Assembly (NCBI GenBank): GCA_026129485.1
Contig: JAHCHY010000020.1
Coordinates: forward strand, 1-64,000
Direction: 5' to 3'
DNA length: 64,000 bases
Source of the DNA: Cyclobacteriaceae bacterium
GTDB lineage: Bacteria > Bacteroidota > Bacteroidia > Cytophagales > Cyclobacteriaceae
Part shown: one piece after another, positions 52,272 to 62,317 of the stretch
Layout: every line of letters starts with the position of its first letter
Position numbering within the stretch: the stretch's first letter is position 1
The notes under the pieces: generated by a model
Told to the model about the DNA's origin: nothing
Database searches by the model: none
Seen by the model: only the letters and a program-made list of their open reading frames with translations
Made by a program: the position numbers and the translations under genes

Positions 52272-52985
52272 ATGTTCTCTACCGACCCGGTTGTTCGCGT
52301 TAAAGAAGCCAGCATTTTCCAGGAGCACAACACCGTGCTCAACGAGATCAGCTTTGAGATCGATAAAGGAGAGTTTGTTTTTTTAATTGGCAGAACCGGT
52401 TCGGGTAAAAGCTCATTGCTTAAAACCTTGTATGCCGATCTGCCCCTGCGATTGGGCGATATCAATATTGCCGGATTCAACATCCGCGATATTAAATCCG
52501 GGCAGGTGCCCATGCTAAGGCGTAAGATCGGGATTATCTTCCAGGACTTCCAGCTATTCCCCGATCGCACCGTAGGCGAAAACCTGAACTTTGTGATGAA
52601 AGCCACCGGCTGGAAAGACAATGCCCGTATGAAAAACAGGTTGGCCGAAGTGCTGATGCAGGTGGGGCTGGGAGCTGTGGAAAAGAAAATGCCACACCAG
52701 CTTTCGGGTGGTGAACAGCAGCGCGTGGTAATTGCACGGGCTTTGATCAATGAGCCGCTTATTCTTATAGCCGATGAACCAACCGGGAATCTCGATCCTG
52801 AGGTTTCGCTGGGCATTCTTAAAATCTTTCAGCAGATCAACAAAAGCGGAACGGCTATTTTGATGGCCACGCACAGCTATGGTTTGATCAAACGCTTCCC
52901 GGCAAGGGTACTGAAATGCGAAGACGGTAAGCTGTTAGACAGCAACAAAGATAAATTTGAGTTGAAGAGCGAAGAAGATTTCTGA
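52272..52985 (+). CDS. ftsE: FtsE-like ABC transporter ATP-binding protein
   Basis: 237 residues. Walker [10 protein letters not shown] (40-48), Q-loop [16 protein letters not shown], signature LSGGEQQRV (about 141-149), and Walker [14 protein letters not shown]. The Q-loop region and compact length match FtsE, which with FtsX controls septal peptidoglycan hydrolysis. No ftsX lies next to it; the following gene is on the opposite strand and ends 6 nt away. Another small-ATPase assignment is possible. Confidence 0.82.
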   Translation: MFSTDPVVRVKEASIFQEHNTVLNEISFEIDKGEFVFLIGRTGSGKSSLLKTLYADLPLRLGDINIAGFNIRDIKSGQVPMLRRKIGIIFQDFQLFPDRTVGENLNFVMKATGWKDNARMKNRLAEVLMQVGLGAVEKKMPHQLSGGEQQRVVIARALINEPLILIADEPTGNLDPEVSLGILKIFQQINKSGTAILMATHSYGLIKRFPARVLKCEDGKLLDSNKDKFELKSEEDF

Positions 52986-52990
52986 GCCAA

Positions 52991-53515
52991 TCAGATCGCA
53001 GCGTTTTTATCAGCACGGGCAGCCCGTTTCGATTCTTCCAGCTTGTGTATTTGTTGATTTAACAGATCAATCCGCACCAGCATATTCAGCACCAGTGCAT
53101 CTTTAACCTGCTCAGTCGGGTTAGTCTTCATTTGCTCGCGCAGAACCTGGTACATGGCATCCAGCTTTTTAAAATCCTGCGTAAACCTGTCGTCTTCAAA
53201 AGTATCGCGGGTATCGCTTATCCATTCCACTTTCTCGGCAATCTGTTCGGTGTAGAATTTTTCAAGGCTGGAAAACTCACCCTGCAACTGGGCTGTTTCC
53301 TGCCTGCTTGGGCCGGTTCCGGGCTTTTCAGCAAAAAACAACCAGCCCGAAATACCGAATAAAACTATTGCAGCCGCACGCCATAGGGTAATATTATTCC
53401 AAAGCGAAGTTCGTGGAAGCTCAGCCTCAATCCCCTTCCATACCTTTTCAGACGGAGCGCGGTTATCAAACTCCGCACGGTTGTTGTCACTAAAATTCTT
53501 TAAAGAGTCTTTCAT
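52991..53515 (-). CDS. Putative transmembrane anti-sigma factor
   Basis: 174 residues. A cytoplasmic N-terminus (1-35), one membrane helix about 44-60 (LWRAAAIVLFGISGWLFFA) and an extracytoplasmic helical domain rich in charged residues (75-170). Its ATG overlaps the ECF sigma stop by 4 nt, the standard arrangement for a sigma/anti-sigma pair. No zinc-binding HxxxCxxC anti-sigma motif is present, so the identification rests on topology and position. Confidence 0.65.
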   Translation of the reverse strand: MKDSLKNFSDNNRAEFDNRAPSEKVWKGIEAELPRTSLWNNITLWRAAAIVLFGISGWLFFAEKPGTGPSRQETAQLQGEFSSLEKFYTEQIAEKVEWISDTRDTFEDDRFTQDFKKLDAMYQVLREQMKTNPTEQVKDALVLNMLVRIDLLNQQIHKLEESKRAARADKNAAI

Positions 53516-54063
53516 TTTATTCCTTCCTCCAAAAGGTCTTTAAGCTTCTTTTTAGCCCGGTTAAACTGCGACTTGGACGTGGATTCGGTTATACCCATGA
53601 TCTCGCCTATCTCGGCATGATCATACCCTTCCAGCAGGTACAGGGAAAGCACCGACCGGTAGCCATCCGGCAGCCGCTCAATTGCATTTCGCACCTGCTC
53701 TACCGTAAACGGAAAACTATCCAGTATATTTTCCTCTGCCTCTTCCGGCACATCCCACCGCTCATCATCCGATATCCGTTCAGCCTTTCGCTTATGCAGA
53801 TAGTTGATCGCTTTATTAATCACGATCCGCTTTAGCCAGGCGCCAAAAGTAGAATCTCCCCTGTAGTAGCCCAGGTTGCGGAATGCGCTGATAAAAGCTT
53901 CCTGCAGCACATCTTCCGCCTCTTCCTGATCGTTTACAATCCGGTAGCTCACATTATACATGCTGCGGCTATAGAGCTTATACAACTGGTAATACGCCTC
54001 CCGGTCGCCCCTACGGCAACGGTCAATCAAATCCTGATGTATATGTATGGCCTGAGCCTCCAA
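53512..54063 (-). CDS. ECF-type RNA polymerase sigma factor
   Basis: 183 residues. Region 2 at about 15-80 (LYKLYSRSMYNVSYRIVNDQ, EDVLQEAFISAFRNL) binds core polymerase and the -10 element. Region 4 at about 115-180 (LPDGYRSVLSLYLLEGYDHA, EIGEIMGITESTSKSQFNRA) is the HTH for the -35 element. It is followed, with overlap, by the candidate membrane anti-sigma. Probably responds to an envelope signal; the regulon is unknown. Confidence 0.93.
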   Translation of the reverse strand: MEAQAIHIHQDLIDRCRRGDREAYYQLYKLYSRSMYNVSYRIVNDQEEAEDVLQEAFISAFRNLGYYRGDSTFGAWLKRIVINKAINYLHKRKAERISDDERWDVPEEAEENILDSFPFTVEQVRNAIERLPDGYRSVLSLYLLEGYDHAEIGEIMGITESTSKSQFNRAKKKLKDLLEEGIK

Positions 54064-54115
54064 ACAAAACGTTAACCGGTACTAAAGACTCACACACCGG
54101 TACAAGGTTGCACCT

Positions 54116-54868
54116 TTACTTAACTTTATTCAGATTTTGTTTTGCCAGCACGAAATCCGGGGCAATTGCCAAAGCCTGGTCGAACAGTTTTTTGGCCACA
54201 GCTTTATCGCCCAGGTGTTCCAGCACCGCAAGGCCTTTCAGGTTAAGCAGGGCCACAGACATGGGGTATTCTTTAGGCTTATTTTCCACATCGTTATACG
54301 TTACCCTGGATGTTTCGACCTCCTTGTTTGTCAACAGGATGTCAACAGAGGTGATGGCCTCATTAAATCGCTTCAGCTCAAATTGCAGAAATGCCATTTT
54401 ATATAATACGTGCACATTATTGGTAAGCAGGTACAGGCTTTCATAGCTCTGCAGCGCACGGTCGCGCACGCCCATCGATTCGTAGCCGATAGCCGCTATC
54501 TCCAAAGCCGTGGCATTTTTGGGATTACGGGCCAGCAACTGCTGCGACACCAGCACAGCCGGAACGTGCTGCTGGTTTTCGTAATAGTGATAGGCCAGGC
54601 TTATAACCAGCGAGTCGTTCTGCGGATTTTCAATAATCAAATCGTACAAAGCGCTTTTGGCTACCTCGTAATCGTTCCACTTGATAGCTGTTATATATTT
54701 TTTGTAAAAATGTTCGGTTAATGCGCTAACTCCGGCCTGCTGGGGAGTTGCTTGCGGCTGGGGTTGGGCCTGCGTTTGAGCTTTAGGCTGTTCTGTTTTG
54801 GCGGTTTGCTTCTGAGCCCATGCGCCAAACGAAACACTTAACATCAAAATGAATACACACTTTTTCAT
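54116..54868 (-). CDS. Secreted TPR protein
   Basis: 250 residues from the ATG at 54868, which gives a signal peptide ending GAWAQ; an upstream in-frame ATG at 54901 adds 11 residues. A K/Q/P-rich linker (about 20-45) precedes four to five TPR-like helical pairs (ATALEIAAIGYESMGVRDRA, LYKMAFLQFELKRFNEAITS, KKLFDQALAIAPDFVLA). Likely a periplasmic scaffold. It starts 35 nt after the CCA gene and may be co-transcribed. Function unknown. Confidence 0.78.
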   Translation of the reverse strand: MKKCVFILMLSVSFGAWAQKQTAKTEQPKAQTQAQPQPQATPQQAGVSALTEHFYKKYITAIKWNDYEVAKSALYDLIIENPQNDSLVISLAYHYYENQQHVPAVLVSQQLLARNPKNATALEIAAIGYESMGVRDRALQSYESLYLLTNNVHVLYKMAFLQFELKRFNEAITSVDILLTNKEVETSRVTYNDVENKPKEYPMSVALLNLKGLAVLEHLGDKAVAKKLFDQALAIAPDFVLAKQNLNKVK

Positions 54869-54902
54869 TTGCTTGAATTTTATTCTTGGTTGAAGGGGCA
54901 AG

Positions 54903-56339
54903 TTAATTCTTTGATTCTTCTTTTACATGCAATCCATGTTCTGCAGCCAGCTTTAACATCAGCTCAAAAGCCTCCTCGCGCGAGTTCCGGATCGTTCCTT
55001 CCAGGATGGCCTCTTTTATGGCATCCTTGATTTCCCCAATTACCGGGCCAGGCGGAACATTAAACAACCGGATAATCTCATCGCCCGAAACGGGGGGCTG
55101 AAACTGGCGGATATGATCGCGGGCTTCCAGGTCGGCCATCTTCTGCTCTACCGCATCAAAATTCCGGATATACCGGGCCACTTTATCGTTATTCTTCGAG
55201 GTAATATCAGCCCGGCAAAGCTTCATCAGGGCGTCCACATCATCACCGGCTTCAAACAACAGCCTGCGAATAGCCGAATCCGACACTTCCTTAACCAAAG
55301 CAATAGGCCTTAAGTGCAGCCGAACAAGCTTCTGAACAAAGACCATCTTCTCATTCATAGGCAGCTTAAGCCTACGAAAGATGCCCGGCACCATGCGCGC
55401 ACCTTTATCTTCATGACCGTGAAACGTCCACCCCACTTCCTTATCAAAACGTTTGGTTGCCGGTTTCGCGATGTCATGCAGAATAGCTGCCCAGCGTAAC
55501 CATAAATCGTCCGATACTTTAGCCACATTATCCAGCACCTGCAGGGTGTGGAAAAAATTATCCTTGTGAGCTTTGTTATCCTGGTACTCCACACCGTGCA
55601 GGGCCACCATCTCCGGAAAGAATATCTTCAGCAATCCGCTATGAAAAAGCAGCTTGAATCCATAAGAAGGCACTTTTGATTCAATGATCTTATTCAGCTC
55701 GGTGGTAATACGCTCCATCGAAACAATACCAAGCCGGTCCGTATTCTTCCCGATAGCTTCATACGTATCGGCATCAATATCAAACGAAAGCTGAGATGCA
55801 AACCGGATGGCCCGCATCATGCGCAAAGGATCATCCGAAAAAGTGATGTTCGCATCAAGCGGGGTTTTGATAATCTTCTCCTGCAGGTGCTGCTGCCCGC
55901 CAAACGGATCAATCAAATCGCCATAGCGGGAAGCGCTGAGGCTGATGGCCATGGCATTGATCGTGAAATCCCTGCGCTGCTGATCTTCTTCCAGCGTACC
56001 CATCTCCACATCCGGCTTACGCGATTCCTTACGATACGATTCCTTGCGGGCGCCCACAAACTCCAGCTCACGGTCCTGCCATTTGATCATAGCCGTACCG
56101 AAGTTCTTAAAAATCGTAACGGGTAAATTTCCAAGCCGTTTTGCAACTGCCTGCGTCAGGTCGATTCCATTCCCCAGGCATACAAAGTCAATATCCTTAT
56201 TCGACCGGTTTAAAATCAGGTCGCGCACATAACCGCCTACCACATAGGCAGGAACATTCAATTCGCGGGCTGCTGCTGCTACCTCGCCAAAAACTGAATC
56301 CGACTCTAAATGTTCTTTAAAATTCACGCTTACCCGCAT
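54903..56339 (-). CDS. cca: CCA tRNA nucleotidyltransferase with HD domain
   Basis: 478 residues. The class II nucleotidyltransferase head has VVGGYVRDLIL (34-44) and the catalytic DIDFVCLGNG; RRDFTINAMA and DPLRMMRAIRFA are the neck and template motifs. An HD domain follows with LHDIAKPATKRF. It adds CCA to tRNA 3' ends. The tRNAs in the window lack encoded CCA, so this enzyme is needed. Poly(A) polymerase activity is an alternative but less likely. Confidence 0.92.
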   Translation of the reverse strand: MRVSVNFKEHLESDSVFGEVAAAARELNVPAYVVGGYVRDLILNRSNKDIDFVCLGNGIDLTQAVAKRLGNLPVTIFKNFGTAMIKWQDRELEFVGARKESYRKESRKPDVEMGTLEEDQQRRDFTINAMAISLSASRYGDLIDPFGGQQHLQEKIIKTPLDANITFSDDPLRMMRAIRFASQLSFDIDADTYEAIGKNTDRLGIVSMERITTELNKIIESKVPSYGFKLLFHSGLLKIFFPEMVALHGVEYQDNKAHKDNFFHTLQVLDNVAKVSDDLWLRWAAILHDIAKPATKRFDKEVGWTFHGHEDKGARMVPGIFRRLKLPMNEKMVFVQKLVRLHLRPIALVKEVSDSAIRRLLFEAGDDVDALMKLCRADITSKNNDKVARYIRNFDAVEQKMADLEARDHIRQFQPPVSGDEIIRLFNVPPGPVIGEIKDAIKEAILEGTIRNSREEAFELMLKLAAEHGLHVKEESKN

Positions 56340-56387
56340 TCAAAATGAGGGTCAAAGGTAACAGAATAACAGGAATTTGCCGGGTGC

Positions 56388-57401
56388 CTACTTCCGGATG
56401 AATGTAGGGCAGGGAATAAACTTATCCTTCCGTTTTGTTTTTACGTGCGTGGCCGCCTGGAATTTATACTTCACGGCTACTTCATGCGCACCACCCGAAA
56501 CCGGTCCAAGCTCTGAAACCGTAAAATCGTAACTGTAGCCCAATTCCAGCGTTTCAAACTGGAACCCGAGAATAACCACCATAGCATCCTGGCTAATGTT
56601 GTCCTTTACATTTTGTTGTATCGGAATACCCCTGTACCATACACCCAGCATAACAGGATCGTACAAAAAATGAATACCGAGGTCGAGCTGGTCAAACCGG
56701 CCCTGCTTTTTGTAAACAAATGATGGCGCCAGCACCGATATATGCTCTTTCTTGAACGGGCCGCCATACAACGGAACTCTTACACCGCCATGAAAGCTGG
56801 TCTTAATCGGAATTTCTGCCTCCTGGTTAATCAACGACCGGTTAGGCGTATTCAAATGACTGGCTGCAAAACCGAACCAGAAATTTTTATTGTAGGCCAG
56901 CACTCCCGAATTAAAATCGAAGTAATGTGTATTTCCCAGGCTAAACAATGCCGGGTCATCCGTAGGCACATTTCCATTTGAATCAAACTGAAGCTGATCG
57001 CCAAAAATCAGGCGATTAAGATCAATGGATCGGAATGCATAGCCAAAATTCAGTCCTGCCGAAACAACCCATTTATTCGAAACATTCCACTTGTATGAAT
57101 AAAGGAAATTAAACTGCGAAGATCGCATACCGGCAGTACCGGCCTGATCTACCGTAGCCAAAAATCCGATTCCGCTGTTATAATGATTCAGGTTAACATC
57201 GTACGAAAAGGCGTAGGTAACAAAGCCACGCGCTGCATTGGGCCATTGGTTACGGTAGTTGGCAATAAACCGATGATCTTCTGAAGTTCCCACGAATGCC
57301 GGGTTAAGATACAAAGGCGCAGCATAGTATTGCGAAAACTGCGGATCCTGCGCTACCAGTTTTGCTGTGCAAAAAATAAATATGAAGTAAACTTTTTTCA
57401 T
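56388..57401 (-). CDS. PorP/SprF family type IX secretion membrane protein
   Basis: 337 residues. A signal peptide is followed by QDPQFSQYYAAPLYLNPAF (18-36), the near-invariant start of PorP/SprF, and an outer-membrane beta-barrel with YSYDFTVSELG near the end and the terminal PCPTF motif. These proteins help type IX cargo with type B sorting domains reach or stay on the surface. Its ATG overlaps the stop of the 1238-residue PKD protein by 4 nt, so it is likely dedicated to that partner. Confidence 0.92.
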   Translation of the reverse strand: MKKVYFIFIFCTAKLVAQDPQFSQYYAAPLYLNPAFVGTSEDHRFIANYRNQWPNAARGFVTYAFSYDVNLNHYNSGIGFLATVDQAGTAGMRSSQFNFLYSYKWNVSNKWVVSAGLNFGYAFRSIDLNRLIFGDQLQFDSNGNVPTDDPALFSLGNTHYFDFNSGVLAYNKNFWFGFAASHLNTPNRSLINQEAEIPIKTSFHGGVRVPLYGGPFKKEHISVLAPSFVYKKQGRFDQLDLGIHFLYDPVMLGVWYRGIPIQQNVKDNISQDAMVVILGFQFETLELGYSYDFTVSELGPVSGGAHEVAVKYKFQAATHVKTKRKDKFIPCPTFIRK

Positions 57402-60400
57402 CGGATAAGGTTAACATCGCCTACTCGCACCACGCGCTCGCCATTATCAAAAGATGCGGCTACCTTATAGATATACACATCCTGCTGGCATAACCTGCCC
57501 TGGTAAGTTCCATCCCACCCGCGCTCGGGGTCGCGGCTTTCAAACAGCAGCTCGCCCCAACGATTAAAGATCAACAGCTCAAACTCAACCACGCCACGCA
57601 TTACCGGCAAGAATATATCGTTGGTTCCATCACTCATTCCGCCACCGCCCCCGGTTGAAGAAAGGTTGGGTGAAAACGCATTGGGAATTAATACCTGGCC
57701 ACCTTTTAATACACGCACTGCATTTTGGCGCACCGTTGAATCTGCGCAACTGAAGATATTAAAGGCTGTGAGCTTGATGGTGTACAAGCCTTCATCCTGG
57801 TACCGGTGTTCCGGCTCAAAAGCGGTAGATGTATTACCATCACCAAAATCCCACAGGTAAGTGTTTGCGTTAAAGCTCCGGTTATCGGTATACATAATTC
57901 CACCGGGTATGTAAACCAGCAAGGGCTTAACTTCAAAGTCCGCACGGGGCAAAGGAAAAACTTCAATAATCCCGGGTTTGCTTTCCGTTACCGTTTGCCC
58001 TGTAATGTTGGTTGCCGACAATGAAACCGAATACACACCGGGTTGATAATAAACGTGCGTTGGATTAATTGCTGTTGAGGTAGCCCCATCACCAAAATCC
58101 CAGCGGTACGAATTCTCATCGGCAAACTGCGAAAGGTTTGTAAACGTTACCGTCAGGGGCATACAGCCTGAAGGCGGGTCGTACGAAAAATCTACTATAG
58201 GCGGTATAGCTAAAATTTCAACTTGTTGCGCCTGTGTTTCAATACAAACATTGTTGGTAACCGTCAGGCGGATAGTGTACACACCGTATATGCCATAGGT
58301 ATGAGATGTAACGGAAGCGCTGGTTGAAGTAGTGCCATCGCCAAAATCCCACAGGTAAGTCCATGGGCCCGGGTTAGTGGTATTGGTGATCGTAACCGTT
58401 GATGCGGGTAACGATTGGCTTATGGGGGTAGCTGTGAATCCTGCATTGATATTATCGCGGCTGGGCACTATTATAGACTGAGTGCTGACAGGGCTGGAAC
58501 AGTTTGCAAAGTTTTGTGTATCTAAGCTAAACCCGACTGCCAATGAGGGTGATGCTGCCGGAGGACGATTGAATGTATGCTCGATAAAATCAACACCTGA
58601 GGTTTGATCTATAATAGGAATACCATTCTCCGTAATTACCCAACGATAGCTTGTTAATCCTTTTTGGTTGGCCGAAAGCCTGATCGTCATAATATTACAA
58701 TCAAACGCAAGCGTATCGATCACAAACTGCGATGAAGGTATCGGGCTGATCCGGACTGTGCGGGTAGAATCGCCAAAGCAGCCGGTAACCAGCGAGGTTT
58801 GCAGCGTAACAAAAAAATTCTTGATCGCCTGCGTTGTATTTACAAACTCGTAGCTGAACGTTGGCGTGGTGCCGGTGCTGATGTCATCCAGCAGTCCGCT
58901 GCTATCACTTATACGCCAGCGATACTCGGAAGGATTAAGCGATTGTGTTTCCGTATCAACTGTAAAGTTGATGGTTTGCGGTGAGCAGTTATCGTTAAAT
59001 GGTGAGTAGTTGGTAGAAATAAACCCGGATCGTGTACCGGGGAAAACGGTTATCGTTCGTGGCGCTGAAATAGTTTCGCAGCCTCCTGCCCCAATTACAC
59101 GTAACCTTACTTCAAAGTTTTTATCGGTTGTCCCGATGTTTTCAAAGTCATGCGCAAAAAACGGGGAGAACGCTGGGTCGGATGGTATTTGCGTACCTAT
59201 CGGCTGAAAACCGAGGCCACCCAATTCGTCAACTTCCCATACATAGCTGGCAATAGGTGCAGGCTGAGAAGCCGCACCGGTATTGTTAAAGGTAACGGTA
59301 AGTATGCTACAGCCCGAAGTTACATCAGGCGTGAACGTGGCTATTGGCAACGGATCAACCACTACCGGCAAAACCAGTATCTCTGAACACGCCACCTGGT
59401 TGGTGGTTACCCGCAAGGCGACCTGGTAAGTACCTGCCGGTCCCAATACCCTGTCAAAAGCAGTTTGGTTATCAAAAGCCGGATCCTTGTTAAAAGTACC
59501 TGAATAATTAAAATCCCATTCGCGCAATACAATTGTTTCACCGTTAATTGCCTGAAGGGTTGATGCTTCAGCAAACGATGTGGGCTGGCCCGAACAAACC
59601 TGCGTGGCCGTAAAAACCGGGGCCGGCTTTTCAAACACGCGCACCTGCACTTCATCTACCGATTCGCATGAGGTAACGTTGTCGCGTACAATCAACCGCA
59701 CGCGGTATATACCCCGGTCGAGGTATGACTCATCAAAAGGACCAAGTGGAACGGTTGAAAACCCCGCAGCCGGCTCCTGGCGTACCAATACATTGGTTTC
59801 GTTATAAAACTCCCAGCGCCATTGTGTGGTAGGTGTTATACTGCCTACAGATACATCGTTAAACCTTACCTGAAATGTTGTAAACGGAGCCAATGCATTC
59901 TGACAAAAATCAGGTGTAATTACATTGTTGCTTAAATCCGTTACCCGGATTTGGGCAATCAATGAAGGTGAAATGGTAATAATCTTTTCCACAACAGCCA
60001 CACAATTACCGGCTGCATTCTGGTCGCGCACAGAAAGCCTGATCAGCTTCTGACCCGATGTTGGATAAGCAAACGTGGGGTTACGATTAGTAGCGGTGGC
60101 CAGCGGAGCGCCTGAACCCGTGTCGTTATCATAGAACTGCCACGTGTAAGCAAAGGAAGCCCCGGCTATGTTTGGGGTTTCATTATCAAAGTAAATATTA
60201 TCGCCCACGCAAAAGATGGTTTGAACGGGGCCTCCGCTCCCGCCTAAACGAGTCAGGTAATCCGGTTCGGGTGAAGGCACAATTACAATGCGTGCGGTAG
60301 TTACCTGAGGTGGGTTGTCTCCGTTAACGAGGTTGCCATTTACCGGGTTGAACGGATTCAGGTCAGTGAGTACATTATCATAAGGATTACACTGGTTCCA

Positions 60401-61114
60401 GTTTTTAAGCGTGATTACAAACTCGCGACCTAAATCTGCCGGTGCAGTAACCGGTACCTGGATAGGTAAGCTAACCTGCCCGGGAGCCAGCACCGGGTAA
60501 ATCGGGTTGGTAGCTGGCGCTGGATTGAGATAGGGAAACCCACCGGGAGCAACACCATTTACCTGCACACCCGGTATCTGGTTGGCCAAAGGCCCGGTTC
60601 CATACAACCATTGTATCCACCGCGGTTCATTATTCTCACGGGTAGCCCGCGGAAAACAATTCCAATCACTGTCATCCGTAAACTGGACGCTCGCTGCATA
60701 CCCCTGGCAAACCCGGTATGTTGCCGGGCTGATGGAAATAACATCGTTTGTCCAGACAATAACCTGCGTATTGATGGGCACCACGCTTCCGCGGGGATTA
60801 CAGGCATTGGCTGCGTCAATGGTTACATCATACCCGCAGTTTACCGATGTGTTGGGATACGTGTGCGCTATGGTAACACCCGTGGGGTTTACCTGTGTAT
60901 AGGTCTCTTCCGGTGTGCCATCGCCCCAGTTAATAAAGTATTGGGTACCGGGAGTTGATGAAAGGTAAAGTGTTTGAATATTAACCGTAAACGGAGCACA
61001 CCCCCGGCTGCTGGTTAAAAACGCAAAACCGGGCTCCATGATATTGCACTGACCAAACAGGGATTTCGCTCCAAAAAGAATAACTATACAGGCAAGGGTA
61101 AACTTCCGCTTCAT
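57398..61114 (-). CDS. Giant PKD-repeat surface protein with CHU_C (gliding-motility type B) C-terminus
   Basis: 1238 residues with a signal peptide ending FGQ. An atypical early PKD-like unit (YFINWGDGTPEETY near 60) is followed by many Ig/PKD-like units. Three clear PKD repeats near the C-terminus read YLWDFGDGTTSTSAS, YRWDFGDGATSTAIN and YLWDFGDGNTSTAFE. A Gly-rich spacer then leads to the CHU_C domain (LIPNAFSPN, FNRWGELLFES, GWDGTYQGR, terminal VGDVNLIR), recognised by the T9SS. It is probably a surface adhesin. It forms an operon-like unit with the downstream PorP/SprF gene. Cysteine pairs recur in the repeats. Confidence 0.92.
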   Translation of the reverse strand: MKRKFTLACIVILFGAKSLFGQCNIMEPGFAFLTSSRGCAPFTVNIQTLYLSSTPGTQYFINWGDGTPEETYTQVNPTGVTIAHTYPNTSVNCGYDVTIDAANACNPRGSVVPINTQVIVWTNDVISISPATYRVCQGYAASVQFTDDSDWNCFPRATRENNEPRWIQWLYGTGPLANQIPGVQVNGVAPGGFPYLNPAPATNPIYPVLAPGQVSLPIQVPVTAPADLGREFVITLKNWNQCNPYDNVLTDLNPFNPVNGNLVNGDNPPQVTTARIVIVPSPEPDYLTRLGGSGGPVQTIFCVGDNIYFDNETPNIAGASFAYTWQFYDNDTGSGAPLATATNRNPTFAYPTSGQKLIRLSVRDQNAAGNCVAVVEKIITISPSLIAQIRVTDLSNNVITPDFCQNALAPFTTFQVRFNDVSVGSITPTTQWRWEFYNETNVLVRQEPAAGFSTVPLGPFDESYLDRGIYRVRLIVRDNVTSCESVDEVQVRVFEKPAPVFTATQVCSGQPTSFAEASTLQAINGETIVLREWDFNYSGTFNKDPAFDNQTAFDRVLGPAGTYQVALRVTTNQVACSEILVLPVVVDPLPIATFTPDVTSGCSILTVTFNNTGAASQPAPIASYVWEVDELGGLGFQPIGTQIPSDPAFSPFFAHDFENIGTTDKNFEVRLRVIGAGGCETISAPRTITVFPGTRSGFISTNYSPFNDNCSPQTINFTVDTETQSLNPSEYRWRISDSSGLLDDISTGTTPTFSYEFVNTTQAIKNFFVTLQTSLVTGCFGDSTRTVRISPIPSSQFVIDTLAFDCNIMTIRLSANQKGLTSYRWVITENGIPIIDQTSGVDFIEHTFNRPPAASPSLAVGFSLDTQNFANCSSPVSTQSIIVPSRDNINAGFTATPISQSLPASTVTITNTTNPGPWTYLWDFGDGTTSTSASVTSHTYGIYGVYTIRLTVTNNVCIETQAQQVEILAIPPIVDFSYDPPSGCMPLTVTFTNLSQFADENSYRWDFGDGATSTAINPTHVYYQPGVYSVSLSATNITGQTVTESKPGIIEVFPLPRADFEVKPLLVYIPGGIMYTDNRSFNANTYLWDFGDGNTSTAFEPEHRYQDEGLYTIKLTAFNIFSCADSTVRQNAVRVLKGGQVLIPNAFSPNLSSTGGGGGMSDGTNDIFLPVMRGVVEFELLIFNRWGELLFESRDPERGWDGTYQGRLCQQDVYIYKVAASFDNGERVVRVGDVNLIR

Positions 61115-61123
61115 GCTTAAAAC

Positions 61124-61229
61124 CGATAATTATCGATTCAAAGCCCACTCGTAGACTTCGGTATATACCAAAGAAATGTATCAGTCCTCACACCCGGCTC
61201 AAATCAACTATAACCGGTTGTTACAACCG
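61124..61229 (-). promoter_or_regulatory. Cluster of three palindromes upstream of the PKD gene
   Basis: CGATAATTATCG (61124-61135), GGTATATACC (61160-61169) and CGGTTGT-T-ACAACCG (61215-61229) lie in the 155-nt gap before the PKD gene. The last one falls just upstream of TATAGTTG, a near match to a -7 box on the minus strand. These are candidate operators for the adhesin/PorP unit. Confidence 0.4.
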
Positions 61230-61269
61230 ATTAACTTACCTGCGCAAGGGTTAAAAAGGAGTTACCGGG

Positions 61270-62298
61270 TTAATTACCCCAGAATGATTTTTTGGTATTG
61301 AAAGTTGGACAGGGAATAAGGCGGTTACGCTTCTTTACGCCACGGTGAAGCGGCTTGGCGACAAACTCATACACGATTGAAATTTCATGAGCCCCGCCTG
61401 AGCTGGTCGATAGTTCGGACACAGAGAAATCGTAGCTATACCCCACAACAATGTCTTTCAGATAAATACCGAGGGTAAGGATCAAGGCGTCCTGGTTAAC
61501 CGTTCCGATCACATTTTTCTCAAATGGCTTACCGCGATACCAGGCTCCTATGGATACAGGATCAATATGGTAATTCAACCCGAAATCAAGCTGGCTGATT
61601 GGGCCTTGTCTTCTGTAAATGAAAGATGGTGTCAGATAAGAAGCGCGATCCATTTCGCGCGGCCCATCCATTAAGGTAATCCGGGCACCGCCATGAATGG
61701 TGGTTTTCATCGGTACGCGGCTTACATCGTTCAGAATAGAAACGTTTGGCGTATTCATATGACCGAATGCAGCGCCTATCCAAAGGCTACGGCTGTAGAA
61801 CAAAAAACCCGACCCAAAATCAAAATACTGTTGATTGCCCAGCTTATTTAAATCCGGATCAAGTGAAATCCCATCATATTCCAATCCATCACCCATTCTT
61901 AGCTTACTCCTGTCCAGGCCATTGATTCCATAGCCGAAGTACAGGCCGGGCGAGAAAACAATCTTATTGTTCAACCGTACTTTATAGCTGTAGTTTAAAC
62001 CTACCGTTGTAGTACGCCATCCGGCAGAACCCATCTTATCGGTAGTGGCCAGGATCCCGAATCCGCTGCGGAGCTCATCAACAAAAATATCGTAGCTGGC
62101 TGAATAGGTTGAAAAAGCCTGGGGCAGGTTAGGCCATTGAATGCGGTGGTTAATGGCCACCCGTTGCTGCGGGGTAATCCCGGTAAAGCCCGGATTCAGG
62201 TAGAGTGGCGCCTGGTAGTATTGCGAAAATTGCGGATCCTGCGCCTGAAGCCCCACGCCTGTCATCAACCCAAACACAATCAATAAAATCTTCTTCAT
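61270..62298 (-). CDS. PorP/SprF family type IX secretion membrane protein
   Basis: 342 residues. Signal peptide ending LQAQ, then DPQFSQYYQAPLYLNPGFTG, a beta-barrel body, YSYDFSVSELSTSSGG near the end and terminal PCPTF followed by a short tail. It is the partner of the truncated CHU_C protein that ends 19 nt upstream. It is clearly a paralogue of the PorP/SprF at 56388-57401, indicating module duplication. Confidence 0.92.
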   Translation of the reverse strand: MKKILLIVFGLMTGVGLQAQDPQFSQYYQAPLYLNPGFTGITPQQRVAINHRIQWPNLPQAFSTYSASYDIFVDELRSGFGILATTDKMGSAGWRTTTVGLNYSYKVRLNNKIVFSPGLYFGYGINGLDRSKLRMGDGLEYDGISLDPDLNKLGNQQYFDFGSGFLFYSRSLWIGAAFGHMNTPNVSILNDVSRVPMKTTIHGGARITLMDGPREMDRASYLTPSFIYRRQGPISQLDFGLNYHIDPVSIGAWYRGKPFEKNVIGTVNQDALILTLGIYLKDIVVGYSYDFSVSELSTSSGGAHEISIVYEFVAKPLHRGVKKRNRLIPCPTFNTKKSFWGN

Positions 62299-62317
62299 GC
62301 TTACGTATTTATAGCAT

